Below the pieces are notes generated by a model. The model saw nothing but the letters and a program-made list of their open reading frames with translations. It had not been told where the DNA came from and ran no database searches. This document shows positions 35,647-45,217 of a stretch of DNA of 64,000 nucleotides, piece by piece (the stretch's first letter is position 1; every line of letters starts with the position of its first letter). Source of the DNA: Vibrio brasiliensis LMG 20546 (GTDB lineage Bacteria; Pseudomonadota; Gammaproteobacteria; Enterobacterales; Vibrionaceae); NCBI RefSeq assembly GCF_000189255.1, contig NZ_AEVS01000051.1:1-64000 (forward strand), read 5' to 3'. The translations under genes were made by a program, and so were the position numbers.

Positions 35647-36678
35647 ATGCAAGTCATCGCTCACTATCAGCCTACAGACCAGCGTCATCAACTTGGGGTC
35701 ATGGACGTCGCCTTGCTGCTTAATGCTGTGGAAAGCTTTGGCGTTCGGTCTGAATCTCTGGTTAATGAGGCGGGTTTAGCCGAGATAGATTGGTACAGTG
35801 AACAGAGTCAGATCACTTATGCTGATAAGCTCAAGTTATTTGGTCATGTTAATCGTCAATGGCCGGGACTGGGGTTGGGTTTGCTGGTTGGCGAGCAGGC
35901 AACCTTAAGCCACTTCGGAATTCTTGGCTATGCGATCCTCAGCAGCAGGACGGTGCAAGATGCGATTAATACTGGCTTTAAATACCTCGATCTAAATGGG
36001 CCGGTGTTCTCGGTGACCGTTGAGGTAGAGCGAGATATTGCTGCGATTCGCCTTGAAAACGTGCTTGATGTCGGTGAGATGCTGCCATTTTGTAGTGAGT
36101 ACTTCCTTAGCTCAATAGCCTCGTTGTTCCTTGAGCTAACTGGCCAACAGTTTAAAGTAAACGTCATTCACCTGCCTTATCAAGCTCCTGAGTATCACGC
36201 CCGCTATCAGCAGCGCTTTGCTTGTGAAGCAGAGTTTAACCAGGATGAACTGGCGCTGTATTTTAACGCCGGGCAGTTGGCTCTTCCTCTGACAACTCAT
36301 AATGCCGACAAACTCAGCCATTACCTCAAGTCGTGTGACTCTCTGGTTGCGGCATTACAGTCACCCTATCTGCTCACGAATCAGATTAAAGCGATTTTGT
36401 ATCAAAGTGCAGGAGCGTTTCCGACGTTTGAATCGCTTGCGGTTCAGTTCGGTTGTTCAGAGCGAACATTGCGTCGTCAGCTGGATCAGCATAAGACCAG
36501 TTATCAGGCGCTGCTCAATGAAGTGCGCGGGGATTTAGCCAAGGAGTATCTGCTCGGGACGCGATTAACCGTGGAAGAGATTGGTTTTCGCCTTGGTTAT
36601 AGCGATAGTGCTAATTTCCGTCGTGCATTTAAGCGTTGGACAGGCATGACTCCCCAACAGTTCAGAGCAGAAGTTTAA
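35647..36678 (+). CDS. AraC-type transcriptional regulator
   Basis: A 343-residue regulator with an N-terminal ligand-binding domain of the Arabinose_bd/OruR kind (GLLVGEQATLSHFGILGYAILSSRTVQDAI, residues about 80-110). The C-terminal double helix-turn-helix is at about 260-340 (FESLAVQFGCSERTLRRQLDQHKTSY; EEIGFRLGYSDSANFRRAFKRWTGMTPQQFR). It is divergent from the DUF2804-desaturase pair across 145 bases and probably controls them. The ligand is unknown; the family often senses fatty acids or amino acids. Confidence 0.87.
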   Translation: MQVIAHYQPTDQRHQLGVMDVALLLNAVESFGVRSESLVNEAGLAEIDWYSEQSQITYADKLKLFGHVNRQWPGLGLGLLVGEQATLSHFGILGYAILSSRTVQDAINTGFKYLDLNGPVFSVTVEVERDIAAIRLENVLDVGEMLPFCSEYFLSSIASLFLELTGQQFKVNVIHLPYQAPEYHARYQQRFACEAEFNQDELALYFNAGQLALPLTTHNADKLSHYLKSCDSLVAALQSPYLLTNQIKAILYQSAGAFPTFESLAVQFGCSERTLRRQLDQHKTSYQALLNEVRGDLAKEYLLGTRLTVEEIGFRLGYSDSANFRRAFKRWTGMTPQQFRAEV

Positions 36679-36688
36679 GCAGCACAAA

Positions 36689-36720
36689 TAAAAATGCCAG
36701 CGTGAACACTGGCATTGTTT
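36689..36720. terminator. Bidirectional terminator between AraC gene and speB
   Basis: AATGCCAG / CTGGCATT stem with an eight-base loop. The minus strand shows TTTTTATTTG after the stem and the plus strand GTTTAG. It lies between convergent genes. Confidence 0.8.
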
Positions 36721-36740
36721 AGATAGATGGAGATCGACGT

Positions 36741-37667
36741 TTACTCGCTGACGCGATTTGAAGCCCAGGCGTACATCAACTCAAGCGCGATTGTTGCACC
36801 AGCCAGAGCCGTCAGGTCGCTTTGGTCGTAAGGAGGTGAAACCTCTACTACGTCCATACCAACGATATTGACACCTGCTAAACCGCGTAAAATCTTCAGG
36901 ACTTTATCGGAATTCAGACCACCACAAACAGGGGTACCTGTACCCGGTGCAAAGGCTGGATCCAGACAGTCGATGTCAAATGTCACATACACTGGCTTAT
37001 CACCGATGATGTCGCGAATACGCGTTACGATGTCATCTGCGCTCAGGTCGTTTGCTTCCATCGCATTGATAACGTTAAAGCCGTGACCTTCTTGCTGGTA
37101 CTCAGTACGAATGCCGATCTGAACCGAGTGTTTAGCCGAGATTAAGCCTTCGTTTGGCGCATGATAGAACATTGTGCCGTGGTCATAACTACTACCGTTG
37201 TCATAGGTATCAGTATGAGCGTCGAAGTGAATCAGAGCCATCTCACCGTGATGCTTAGCGTAAGCGCGCAGAATCGGCAGAGTTATGAAATGGTCACCAC
37301 CCAGCGCCAGCATTGTCTTACCGCTTTTCAGAATCTCACTGGTCGCTGCTTCCAGACGGTAAGTGAAGTCTTCTGCGTCGCCACAATCGAATACCAGATC
37401 ACCAGCATCAATGACTTTAGCTCGGTCAAACACGTTGAAGTTCCATGGGAACTTGTTACCTTCCCAAGCAAGATTCACTGAAGCGCGGCGAATTGCGTCC
37501 GGCCCCATACGTGCGCCCGGTCTGCCAGACGTTGCCATATCGAGTGGCACACCTAGTACCACCAGATCAGCATCCGCTGAGACTGGGTTGCGCAGATAAG
37601 GTCTGCGCATAAAACTCATCGAGTTTGAGTAGAGTGAATAATCAGTCTTAGTGAACAAATCATTCAT
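36741..37667 (-). CDS. speB: Agmatinase
   Basis: A 308-residue ureohydrolase that splits agmatine to putrescine and urea. Manganese-ligand motifs are [29 protein letters not shown] and [17 protein letters not shown]. Length matches SpeB. Its ATG begins directly after the speA stop codon with no spacer, so translation is probably coupled. Together with SpeA it gives the biosynthetic putrescine route, separate from the AguA/AguB catabolic route a few kilobases away. Confidence 0.95.
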   Translation of the reverse strand: MNDLFTKTDYSLYSNSMSFMRRPYLRNPVSADADLVVLGVPLDMATSGRPGARMGPDAIRRASVNLAWEGNKFPWNFNVFDRAKVIDAGDLVFDCGDAEDFTYRLEAATSEILKSGKTMLALGGDHFITLPILRAYAKHHGEMALIHFDAHTDTYDNGSSYDHGTMFYHAPNEGLISAKHSVQIGIRTEYQQEGHGFNVINAMEANDLSADDIVTRIRDIIGDKPVYVTFDIDCLDPAFAPGTGTPVCGGLNSDKVLKILRGLAGVNIVGMDVVEVSPPYDQSDLTALAGATIALELMYAWASNRVSE

Positions 37668-39590
37668 TTAAAAATCCTCTAAATAGGTGTAACCAGTCAG
37701 GCCACCTTCTAATTCTTCTAGTACTGTTTGCTGCTCGCTCGCTTCAACGCGTTCTGCGACCAGCTCACGGTAGTTGTGGCGAATCTTATCAACGTCGATA
37801 TGTACATAGCGCATCATATCTTCAACGCTGTCACCTTCGTCAATACGTTCGATGATCGCATTGCCGTTTTCATCAACGTTAACCACCGCACTGTGGGTGT
37901 CGCCAAACAGGTTGTGCATGTCACCAAGGATCTCTTGGTAGGCACCAACAAGGAAGAAGCCCATTAAGTATGGTTTATCTTTGTTCCAGGCTGGTACTGG
38001 CAGCGTTGTCTCAATACCCTGACCTTCAACGTACTGTTCAATCGCACCATCAGAGTCACACGTGATATCCAGCATCACTGCGCGACGATCTTCAACGTTT
38101 TCCAAACCTGATAGCGGTAGAACAGGGAATACCTGATCAATACCCCACGCATCTGGTAGTGACTGGAACAGCGAGAAGTTAACAAAGAACTTGTCGGCTA
38201 GTCGCTCGTTCAGCTCGTCCAGAATTGGGCGATGGAAACGGTTTTTATTGCTCATCTGACGGCTCAGCTCGAAGTAAATTCGTAGCGAAAGCTGCTCAGC
38301 CCAGGCACGTTGCTGTAGGTTGAGTACGCCAGTCGCGAACTGAGAGTGCACTTCAGCTAAGTCACTCTGAGTATCGTTATAAATTTCAATCAGAGCACGT
38401 GCATCGCTGCCATCTTGCAGGTTTTCCCAGCTACGCCACATATTCTGTAGCAAGGTTGGGTCTTCCGCGTTTGGCGCAACCACCTGTTCTGGATGATACG
38501 CTTCTGTACCGATAACGTTCGTGATCAATACCGCATGGTGGGCAGTCAGAGAACGGCCTGATTCTGAAATGATCACAGGCACTGGTTGCTCATACTGCTG
38601 ACATACGTCACCCACTGTGCTGACGATGTTACGTGCGTATTCAATCAGGCCGTAGTTCATCGAGTTCGATGACTGGCTACGTGTGCCGTCGTAATCGACA
38701 GCCAGACCACCACCAATGTCAAAGTAAGTGATGTCCGCACCCATAGCGCGAAGTTCACAGTAGAAACGTGCTGACTCGTTGACACCGTTACGGATGTCGC
38801 GAATGTTGGCCATTTGCGAACCGAGGTGGAAGTGAACCAGTTGCATCGCGTCTAGTTGCTGTTCTTGTTTCAGGCGCTCAATAACAGTAAGCACTTGTGA
38901 CGCTGCTAAACCGAATTTAGATTTCTCGCCACCGCTTGACTGCCATTTGCCTGCACCCTGAGAAGCAAGACGAATACGGAGACCCAAACGAGGTTTCACG
39001 CCTAAGCTCTTTGCTTCTTTCAGCACCAGATCAAGCTCAGAAAGCTTCTCTAGTACGATAAATACTTTGTGACCGAGCTTCTCACCAATCAGTGCCAGGC
39101 GAATATACTCTCTGTCTTTGTAGCCGTTACATACGATCACAGAACTGGCTTTTTGCGCCAGAGCCAGTACCGCAAGCAGTTCTGGTTTACTACCTGCTTC
39201 AAGACCAAGCTGTTTGGTTTCTAGCTGAGCCTGGCTCTCTAGAATTTCGTCTACGACTTCTTTTTGCTGGTTAACCTTGATTGGGTAAACCAACAGGTAG
39301 TTATTCTGATATTGGTTCTCTTCAATCGCCTGATTAAAGGCTTGGCAGATACCGTGCACACGTTGGTGCAAAATTTGTGGGAATCGCACCAGTACCGGCA
39401 GGTTTAGCTGCTTTTGTTCTAGTTGCGATACGATGTTACTTAATGGAATTTGGTGCGCGTTATCGCTGCGAGGTGACACATACACCTCACCCTGGTTGTC
39501 GATACCATAGAAGCCTTGGCTCCAGTAATGAACATTGTAATCAGCGCGAACACGGTCAAGTTTGGAAATGTTTTCCACATCAAATCTCAC
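37668..39590 (-). CDS. speA: Biosynthetic arginine decarboxylase
   Basis: A 640-residue PLP enzyme that makes agmatine from arginine. The familiar start is [29 protein letters not shown], read from GTG 39590. Later parts include [18 protein letters not shown] (PLP-lysine region), [17 protein letters not shown] and [15 protein letters not shown]. The frame stays open to ATG 39818, which would add 76 residues with no resemblance to SpeA. GTG 39590 gives the family's usual length, though neither start has a good ribosome site. speB follows at once. Confidence 0.93.
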   Translation of the reverse strand: MRFDVENISKLDRVRADYNVHYWSQGFYGIDNQGEVYVSPRSDNAHQIPLSNIVSQLEQKQLNLPVLVRFPQILHQRVHGICQAFNQAIEENQYQNNYLLVYPIKVNQQKEVVDEILESQAQLETKQLGLEAGSKPELLAVLALAQKASSVIVCNGYKDREYIRLALIGEKLGHKVFIVLEKLSELDLVLKEAKSLGVKPRLGLRIRLASQGAGKWQSSGGEKSKFGLAASQVLTVIERLKQEQQLDAMQLVHFHLGSQMANIRDIRNGVNESARFYCELRAMGADITYFDIGGGLAVDYDGTRSQSSNSMNYGLIEYARNIVSTVGDVCQQYEQPVPVIISESGRSLTAHHAVLITNVIGTEAYHPEQVVAPNAEDPTLLQNMWRSWENLQDGSDARALIEIYNDTQSDLAEVHSQFATGVLNLQQRAWAEQLSLRIYFELSRQMSNKNRFHRPILDELNERLADKFFVNFSLFQSLPDAWGIDQVFPVLPLSGLENVEDRRAVMLDITCDSDGAIEQYVEGQGIETTLPVPAWNKDKPYLMGFFLVGAYQEILGDMHNLFGDTHSAVVNVDENGNAIIERIDEGDSVEDMMRYVHIDVDKIRHNYRELVAERVEASEQQTVLEELEGGLTGYTYLEDF

Positions 39591-39866
39591 AAAGACAGAG
39601 AGAAAAAAACATGATTCAGATTGGCCTGAAATCATACCTGAGACGGGGCTGAGTAGGGGAAGCAAAGCCGCCGCGTCGAGCGCATTAACGGATAAATCCC
39701 CACCGCTGTCTAACAAAACAATTTTGTCGTGACGATTGCGCAATAAATAGTCTAGCAACTGTTGAATGCGGACCGGGTTCCAGCGCGATTCAATATTGAG
39801 ACTGACCTTTATTTGCATTGGTCGAACCGTTAAAATAGCCTCAAATTGAATAGCGTTGGATAGACC

Positions 39867-40388
39867 ATGGCAAAACTAACACTCCAAGAGCAGATGCTAA
39901 AAGCAGGCTTGGTGAACGAGAAAAAGCTTAAAAAAGCGAAGAAAGGTTCTAAGAAATCTCGAGTACAGGCTCGAGAAGTTAAAGCCGCTGTTGAAGAGAA
40001 CAAACGCCAACAGCAAGAGCGTGATAAAGCGCTGAGCAATGAGCAGAAAGAGCAGCGTTTGAGCAAAGAAATTCAGGCGCAAATCAAACAGCTGATTGAG
40101 ATGAACAAGATCGATCTTAAAGATGGCGACATCAAGTACAACTTTACGGATGGCACACTGGTAAAAGCCGTTTACGTTGAGTCTTCGGTTCGTGATCAGT
40201 TGGCGAAAGGTATTCTGTCGATTGCTCGCAGCGATGAGTCTTACGTTGTGATTCCAAGTAGCGTTGCTAACAAAATTGCCCTACGCGATGAGAGCGTGAT
40301 TATCGAGCAGAATGCGCCGACAGAAGAAGTGGCGGATGAAGATGATCCGTATGCAGATTTCGTCGTGCCAGATGACCTGATGTGGTAA
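39867..40388 (+). CDS. DUF2058 family protein (YaiL-like)
   Basis: A 173-residue protein. The first 75 residues are highly basic and rich in Lys, Gln and Glu ([25 protein letters not shown]), a likely coiled or nucleic-acid-binding region. The rest is a small alpha/beta domain ending in an acidic tail ([17 protein letters not shown]). The pattern is that of YaiL/DUF2058, whose members are annotated as nucleoprotein or polynucleotide-associated. It is divergent from speA. Exact role unknown. Confidence 0.85.
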   Translation: MAKLTLQEQMLKAGLVNEKKLKKAKKGSKKSRVQAREVKAAVEENKRQQQERDKALSNEQKEQRLSKEIQAQIKQLIEMNKIDLKDGDIKYNFTDGTLVKAVYVESSVRDQLAKGILSIARSDESYVVIPSSVANKIALRDESVIIEQNAPTEEVADEDDPYADFVVPDDLMW

Positions 40389-40417
40389 TTGGTCTCAGCA
40401 AGCTAACCTTGAGCAAA

Positions 40418-40448
40418 TAAAAAACCAGCCACTAGGGCTGGTTTTTTT
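40418..40448. terminator. Bidirectional terminator, DUF2058 / csp
   Basis: AACCAGCC / GGCTGGTT stem with loop ACTAG, an A-run before it and a T-run after it. It can end both convergent transcripts. Confidence 0.9.
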
Positions 40449-40484
40449 GAATCTTAGATAATTGACGTTTAGGTCAATCTAAAA

Positions 40485-40697
40485 TTAAGAAGCTACAACG
40501 TTAGCAGCTTGTGGGCCTTTTTGACCTTGTTCAACTTCGAAAGAAACCTGTTGGCCTTCTTTCAGAGTTTTGAAACCTTCAGAAGCGATAGCACGGAAGT
40601 GAACGAATACGTCAGCGCCGCCGTTTTCAGGAGTGATGAAACCGAAGCCTTTCTCTTCGTTGAACCATTTAACGATACCAGTAGTTTTGTTAGACAT
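40485..40697 (-). CDS. Cold-shock domain protein
   Basis: A 70-residue single cold-shock domain protein. RNP1 (KGFGFITPE) and RNP2 (VFVHF) are intact, so it should bind single-stranded RNA or DNA as a chaperone. [14 protein letters not shown] and the end [12 protein letters not shown] match CspA-type proteins closely. It has a 300-base, A/T-rich stretch upstream on its strand, which could hold the long leader RNA typical of cold-induced csp genes. Which csp paralogue it is cannot be told. Confidence 0.95.
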   Translation of the reverse strand: MSNKTTGIVKWFNEEKGFGFITPENGGADVFVHFRAIASEGFKTLKEGQQVSFEVEQGQKGPQAANVVAS

Positions 40698-40940
40698 AAT
40701 CTGTCCCTTATATAAATTGAATTAATCTTCTATATGCGCTGAAAATTTGAACTATTTAATGTAACGATGAAGCTAAGGGAAACACGAAGGATAACAACGG
40801 TAACGCAGTATTTCTAAGGATTTACTTTTGACTTGCAGTTTCACTAATAACTCTGAATTGCAGAGCGAGGAAATATTACCTTATTCCGAGCGCTTGTAAA
40901 GCTATATTTAGAAAGAATTTGATTATTTTTTGTTCAATTC
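40698..40940 (-). promoter_or_regulatory. Upstream region and possible long leader of csp gene
   Basis: About 240 bases without a protein gene between the csp start and the terminator of the APE operon. In E. coli cspA such a space encodes a 5' leader that changes fold with temperature. I see no certain cold-box sequence, so leader length is undetermined. Confidence 0.4.
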
Positions 40941-40967
40941 AAAATTAAAGCCCTCATAGAGGGCTTT
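40940..40967 (-). terminator. Terminator of the aryl polyene operon
   Basis: On the minus strand AAAGCCCTC / GAGGGCTTT form a perfect nine-base-pair stem with a three-base loop, followed by AATTTT. It lies about 35 bases after the last APE gene. Confidence 0.8.
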
Positions 40968-41000
40968 GTGAGGAAAGTCTGAGCATTCCGGCAGTCAGGT

Positions 41001-42224
41001 TCAGATCTTTTTGAAAATGATAGAGGTGTTAATACCGCCGAAAGCAAAGTTATTGCTCATCAGGTATTCAACCTCTAACTCTCGACCCGCTCCGGTAATG
41101 TAATCCAGATTGCCACATTGTTCGTCCAGTGAGTCGAGGTTCAGCGTTGGGCTGAACCAACCAGTGTGCATCATTTCCAGACTTAGCCAGGCTTCAATCG
41201 CACCACAGGCACCAAGAGTATGACCAAAATAACTCTTCAGTGAGCTGATTGGCACCTTACCCAGAGCATTGGCCGTGGCGTTACTTTCTGCAATATCGCC
41301 GCGATCTGTGGCAGTACCATGAGCAGAAACATAGTCGATTTGCTCAGCTTTAACACCTGCGTTCTCCAGTGCCATCTCCATACAAATCTGCATGGTTTCC
41401 ATTTGGGGTTGTGTCACATGAGCGGCGTCGCAGTTGCTGGCAAAGCCGATGATCTCTGCATAAATCTTTGCGCCACGAGCTTTAGCATGTTCATACTCTT
41501 CCAGCACGAGAGTGCCAGCGCCTTCTCCGATAACCAAACCATCACGGTGGGTATCGTATGGACGTGGAGTACTCTTTGGTGCTTCGTTTTTCAGGCTGGT
41601 GGCAAACAGGGTATCAAATACCGCAGATTCCGTAGGACAAAGCTCTTCGCCGCCGCCGGCTACCATCACTGTTTGGTAGCCATGTTTGATCGCTTCATAA
41701 GCGTAACCAATCGCCTGGCTGCCAGAGGTACATGCGCTGCTGGTTGGGATGACTCGTCCTCGTAGGCCAAAGAATAAGCCAACGTTAACTGCTGTGGTGT
41801 GCGGCATCATCTGTACATAGGTGGTCGCAGTGATCGCCTTGGTGGTTTTCTCATTTAGCATCACGCCAAATGCACCGATAGCATCTGTACTGCCTGTCGA
41901 TGAACCGTAAGCGATACCTGTCTGACCGTTGGTCAGTACTTCCGCACCAAGCAACCCTGCTTGCGCAAGGGCATTTTCTGTTGCCACAGTCGCGAGTTTG
42001 GATACGCGACCCATACCGCGTACCTGCTTACGTTTGTAGTGTTTTGGTAGCTCAAAATTGTCTACTGGTGCAGCTAACTTAGTGTTGAGACCATCGTACT
42101 GCTCATAGCTTGGCATGTATTGAGTCGCGTTTTGGCACGCTCTTAGTTTAGGTTCAACTGACTGCCAGTCGTTACCAAATGCAGTAACTCCGGACATGCC
42201 TGTTACGACGACACGGCGACTCAT
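41001..42224 (-). CDS. apeR: Aryl polyene beta-ketoacyl-ACP synthase
   Basis: A 407-residue FabF-like ketosynthase with complete active site: Cys in SSACTSGSQAIGYA, His in SAHGTATDRGD and His in KSYFGHTLGACG. It is the last gene of the APE operon and overlaps the ketoreductase gene by four bases (ATGA). It takes the position of ApeR in the E. coli cluster, thought to act as an alternative or starter ketosynthase in polyene elongation. The symbol is by order and similarity; the exact step is inference. Confidence 0.88.
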   Translation of the reverse strand: MSRRVVVTGMSGVTAFGNDWQSVEPKLRACQNATQYMPSYEQYDGLNTKLAAPVDNFELPKHYKRKQVRGMGRVSKLATVATENALAQAGLLGAEVLTNGQTGIAYGSSTGSTDAIGAFGVMLNEKTTKAITATTYVQMMPHTTAVNVGLFFGLRGRVIPTSSACTSGSQAIGYAYEAIKHGYQTVMVAGGGEELCPTESAVFDTLFATSLKNEAPKSTPRPYDTHRDGLVIGEGAGTLVLEEYEHAKARGAKIYAEIIGFASNCDAAHVTQPQMETMQICMEMALENAGVKAEQIDYVSAHGTATDRGDIAESNATANALGKVPISSLKSYFGHTLGACGAIEAWLSLEMMHTGWFSPTLNLDSLDEQCGNLDYITGAGRELEVEYLMSNNFAFGGINTSIIFKKI

Positions 42225-42946
42225 ACCAGGCCTCCATTGACTGAAATGACCTGGCGAGTAACGTAACCCGCAATATCAGACATCAGGTAGCTAACCAGAC
42301 CTGCTACTTCTTCAGGCTCGCCCATACGGCGCAAAGGGATCTGTGGCATAGCGTGTTCTTTGACATGTTCATCGACCATACCAGTATCAATCAGACCTGG
42401 CGCAACACAGTTAACGGTGATTTTGCGCTTGGCAAGTTCCAGAGCCAGTGACTTAGTCGCGCCAATTACACCTGCTTTAGCGGCGCTGTAGTTGGTTTGC
42501 CCACGGTTACCCATCAATCCAGAAACAGAAGCTAGAGTGACGATACGGCCCCCTTTACGTTTCTGAACCATTGGCATGACAACCGGATGAAGAACGTTGT
42601 AGAAACTGTCGAGGTTGGTGTGGATTACGCCGTCCCACTCTTCTTCAGTCATGGCAGGAAAAGCAGTGTCACGGGTGATGCCCGCGTTATTGACTACGCC
42701 ATAGTAGGCGCCATGTTCGGCGATATCGCTTTCTAATTTGTCGCGACACTCCTGACGGTTACTGATATCAAATTGGATCAGGCGGCCACTGCCACCGTTG
42801 CCAACAATAGTGTCTAAGGTCTGTTGTGCGCCTTGCTGGTCACCCATGTAATGAACGGCGATGGTGAATCCATCTTTAGCTAATTGGATAGCGATCGCTT
42901 GGCCAATGCCTTTACTCGCGCCTGTAACTAAAACTTGTCGGGTCAT
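42221..42946 (-). CDS. apeQ: Aryl polyene 3-ketoacyl-ACP reductase
   Basis: A 241-residue SDR enzyme of FabG type. The NADPH loop TGASKGIGQAIA, the NNAGIT motif and the Ser-Tyr-Lys triad (SVSGLMGNRGQTNYSAAKAG) are all present. It should reduce each beta-keto group before dehydration so that the growing chain becomes a polyene. It overlaps the dehydratase and ketosynthase genes by four bases on either side, showing tight coupling. It matches ApeQ by order. Confidence 0.9.
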   Translation of the reverse strand: MTRQVLVTGASKGIGQAIAIQLAKDGFTIAVHYMGDQQGAQQTLDTIVGNGGSGRLIQFDISNRQECRDKLESDIAEHGAYYGVVNNAGITRDTAFPAMTEEEWDGVIHTNLDSFYNVLHPVVMPMVQKRKGGRIVTLASVSGLMGNRGQTNYSAAKAGVIGATKSLALELAKRKITVNCVAPGLIDTGMVDEHVKEHAMPQIPLRRMGEPEEVAGLVSYLMSDIAGYVTRQVISVNGGLV

Positions 42947-43407
42947 TGTTGACTCCTGATTTTCATTTCTTGTAATTTTTGTTCTGATGGTACGTAAACA
43001 TTCAGCTGGCAGCTTGCAATGGTCTGCTGCTGGTGCTCAATACGGGCTGAAAATACCGCCATACCATTATCTTCCATCATTTTCTCGGCATAGATATCGA
43101 GTAGTTGACCGTTTTGGAACGCATCGCAATGGGATAGGTAACGGCGGCTACCGAGTAAAAAGCCAATCGGTGGCTCATCACCTTGCTGTAAAGCGTGGTA
43201 ACCGGACCAGGCAGCGACTGACTGAGCCATAAACTCAATGCCCACATACGCAGGAAGAGTGCCGGTTTCAGCATTAAAAAATGGATTCTTGGCACCAATC
43301 TCCACCTGACAGTGGATGGTGTCTTGTTGAATGTCTAGCGCACGATCGATAAGGATCATTGGCTCATCATGAGGCAATAGCTGCGCGATAGGTGGATAGT
43401 TAGTCAT
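42943..43407 (-). CDS. apeP: Aryl polyene 3-hydroxyacyl-ACP dehydratase (ApeP-like)
   Basis: A 154-residue hot-dog-fold protein of the FabZ/FabA-like group, with LPHDEPMILIDRALD near the N-terminus and LPAYVGIEFMAQSVAAWSGYHALQQG as the central helix. In the E. coli system ApeP pairs with ApeI to dehydrate intermediates. The chosen ATG 43407 overlaps the end of the preceding ketosynthase gene by eight bases; the reading frame continues upstream without a ribosome site. It overlaps apeQ by four bases. Confidence 0.85.
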   Translation of the reverse strand: MTNYPPIAQLLPHDEPMILIDRALDIQQDTIHCQVEIGAKNPFFNAETGTLPAYVGIEFMAQSVAAWSGYHALQQGDEPPIGFLLGSRRYLSHCDAFQNGQLLDIYAEKMMEDNGMAVFSARIEHQQQTIASCQLNVYVPSEQKLQEMKIRSQQ

Positions 43408-44587
43408 GGAGGTAACCAAAGATAAGACTGATGTTGTTGCCACCGAATGCAAACGAGTTGCTTAAAATGGCTTTACCCTGCAGTTTAGTCGCTGTTTCAA
43501 CCAATGAAACCTCGATATCCTCTGCCTTATCGCGGCAGTGCTGAATGGGTAGATCTAAGTCGTATTTCAAAATATGCCATGCAATGGCGGCTTCAGTTGC
43601 GCTTGCAGCGCCAAGGGTGTGCCCGGTCAGGGGCTTAGTCGAGCTGACCGGAACCCGATCACCAAACAAGCGATAAATCGCCTTGCTTTCCATGCTGTCA
43701 TTCAGTGGTGTTGCCGTTCCATGAGCATTAATGTAGCCGATATCGTCGACCGTCAGTCCTGCATCATCAAGTGCTTTTTGCATCGCCTGCTCAGCCCCTT
43801 TTCCTTCAGGGTGCGGTGCAGAAATATGGTGAGCGTCAGAGCTGTCACCAGCACCGAGCAGGGCGACCTGAGATGGCTGATGACTTAACAGCATTAAGGC
43901 GGCGGATTCACCGATATTAATGCCGTTTCTTGTCTGGCTAAATGGCTGACAAAGTGTGTTAGAGAGGGCTTCAAGGCCATTAAAACCATTCAGTGTTAAG
44001 CGACAAAGCGTATCGACTCCGCCGACAATCACAGCGTCGACCAAGCCGCTACGGAGCAGCCTTTGTGCACTAATAAATACCCGACCGCTCGAAGAGCAGG
44101 CGGTTGATACGCAATAGCAAGGTCCGGTAATACCGAAATAGGCGGCGACAAAGTCGCTGGTATTGCCAAGCTCCTGTTTGCGGTAATGGTAGTGCTCGGG
44201 AAAGTCGCCTTTCTCCAACATTTCGTTGTAGGCCTTTTCACCGTCAGCAATACCAGAGGTGCTGGTGCCAATGATGACCGCGACTCTTGATGGGCCGAAA
44301 TCGTTGACTGCCTGACGAACTTTATCCTCTATTTGTAACATGGCTGACAGCGCCAGCTGATTGTTACGTGAGTCAAATTCCACCAAGTGGTCTGGTAGTG
44401 TGGTTAGAGGTGTATCGACACGCCCGACGACCGTCGACGTACCGGTATTTAGAATATGGTCATCAGCCACCATGTTGGAGGCGTGTTGACCGGACAGGCA
44501 TTGGTGTATCTGGGATACATCTGATCCCATTGCGCAATGAAAGCCACAGTCTTGAATAAAAATGGGTTTAGAAACGTGTGTCAGCAT
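43400..44587 (-). CDS. apeO: Aryl polyene elongating ketosynthase (ApeO-like)
   Basis: A 395-residue beta-ketoacyl-ACP synthase. The active-site Cys lies in VSTACSSSGRVFISAQ, and the two His in NAHGTATPLND and KPLTGHTLGAAS. By gene order it is ApeO, the main elongating ketosynthase, which in the E. coli/Xenorhabdus system works with the ApeC chain-length factor (55459-56187 here). It begins nine bases after the lipoprotein gene ends. Active site complete; partnership is from knowledge of the family. Confidence 0.88.
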   Translation of the reverse strand: MLTHVSKPIFIQDCGFHCAMGSDVSQIHQCLSGQHASNMVADDHILNTGTSTVVGRVDTPLTTLPDHLVEFDSRNNQLALSAMLQIEDKVRQAVNDFGPSRVAVIIGTSTSGIADGEKAYNEMLEKGDFPEHYHYRKQELGNTSDFVAAYFGITGPCYCVSTACSSSGRVFISAQRLLRSGLVDAVIVGGVDTLCRLTLNGFNGLEALSNTLCQPFSQTRNGINIGESAALMLLSHQPSQVALLGAGDSSDAHHISAPHPEGKGAEQAMQKALDDAGLTVDDIGYINAHGTATPLNDSMESKAIYRLFGDRVPVSSTKPLTGHTLGAASATEAAIAWHILKYDLDLPIQHCRDKAEDIEVSLVETATKLQGKAILSNSFAFGGNNISLIFGYLHD

Positions 44588-44596
44588 GATGGCTAT

Positions 44597-45217
44597 CTAG
44601 GTCATTGGTGCTTTATTAAATTGCAGCGTTTTAATCTTTACAGTGTAGTTGTCGATCAGATGATGAAAAGTGATCTCACCCGTTAGCCTGTCCTTGTTGC
44701 TGTACTGGATGTCGATGACCTTTTCACCATTGCTATCGAATATGGCTCTGGAATTATCTTGATCAATAATTTGCCACCTTACCTTATTTAACGGGGCTTC
44801 CCAAGCAGAAGACGGCCAGAGCGTGATCATCAGGTTAAATAGTACCTGCTCAGGCTGAGGCAGTACTCCACCAAGGCCTTTCATGACATCGGTTGAAATG
44901 ACATCGTCATGATAACTAAGGGATATAATCCGTGTACCCCATGAAGAGAACCCTGCCAGAACCAGTTTATCCTTAGACACTTGCAGTTGTACCGGAAGCT
45001 GCTCGCTACGAGTTTGATCGCCGTTGTTCCATTGAGCCTGGATTAACTGGCTCGCCGTCAGTGAATAGTTGAGTGAAGCAGGAGACGGCAGATTGACTTG
45101 TGTCTGCTGCGCGATCACAACCGTCGGTGTACTACTTTGAGGAACCGAACTGCAAGCCGACAGCGTCACGCCAAGGATAATCGCGTAAAGCGTTTTAGTT
45201 AGAGTCGAGCGCTTCAT
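44597..45217 (-). CDS. DUF3261 lipoprotein of APE export
   Basis: A 206-residue lipoprotein: signal peptide with lipobox LSACSS (Cys near residue 22), then a mostly beta-strand domain (LVLAGFSSWGTRIISLSYHDD, VIDIQYSNKDRLTGEITFHHL) of the DUF3261 family. In APE clusters it accompanies the LolA-like and MMPL proteins and is thought to help move or insert the polyene lipid in the outer membrane. It overlaps the MMPL gene by four bases. The position equals ApeN in E. coli order. Confidence 0.82.
   Translation of the reverse strand: MKRSTLTKTLYAIILGVTLSACSSVPQSSTPTVVIAQQTQVNLPSPASLNYSLTASQLIQAQWNNGDQTRSEQLPVQLQVSKDKLVLAGFSSWGTRIISLSYHDDVISTDVMKGLGGVLPQPEQVLFNLMITLWPSSAWEAPLNKVRWQIIDQDNSRAIFDSNGEKVIDIQYSNKDRLTGEITFHHLIDNYTVKIKTLQFNKAPMT

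Noticed and set aside
40698-40940. Region upstream of csp as a riboswitch of known class
   Set aside because: No recognised riboswitch core could be read; only the general idea of a cold-shock leader remains.
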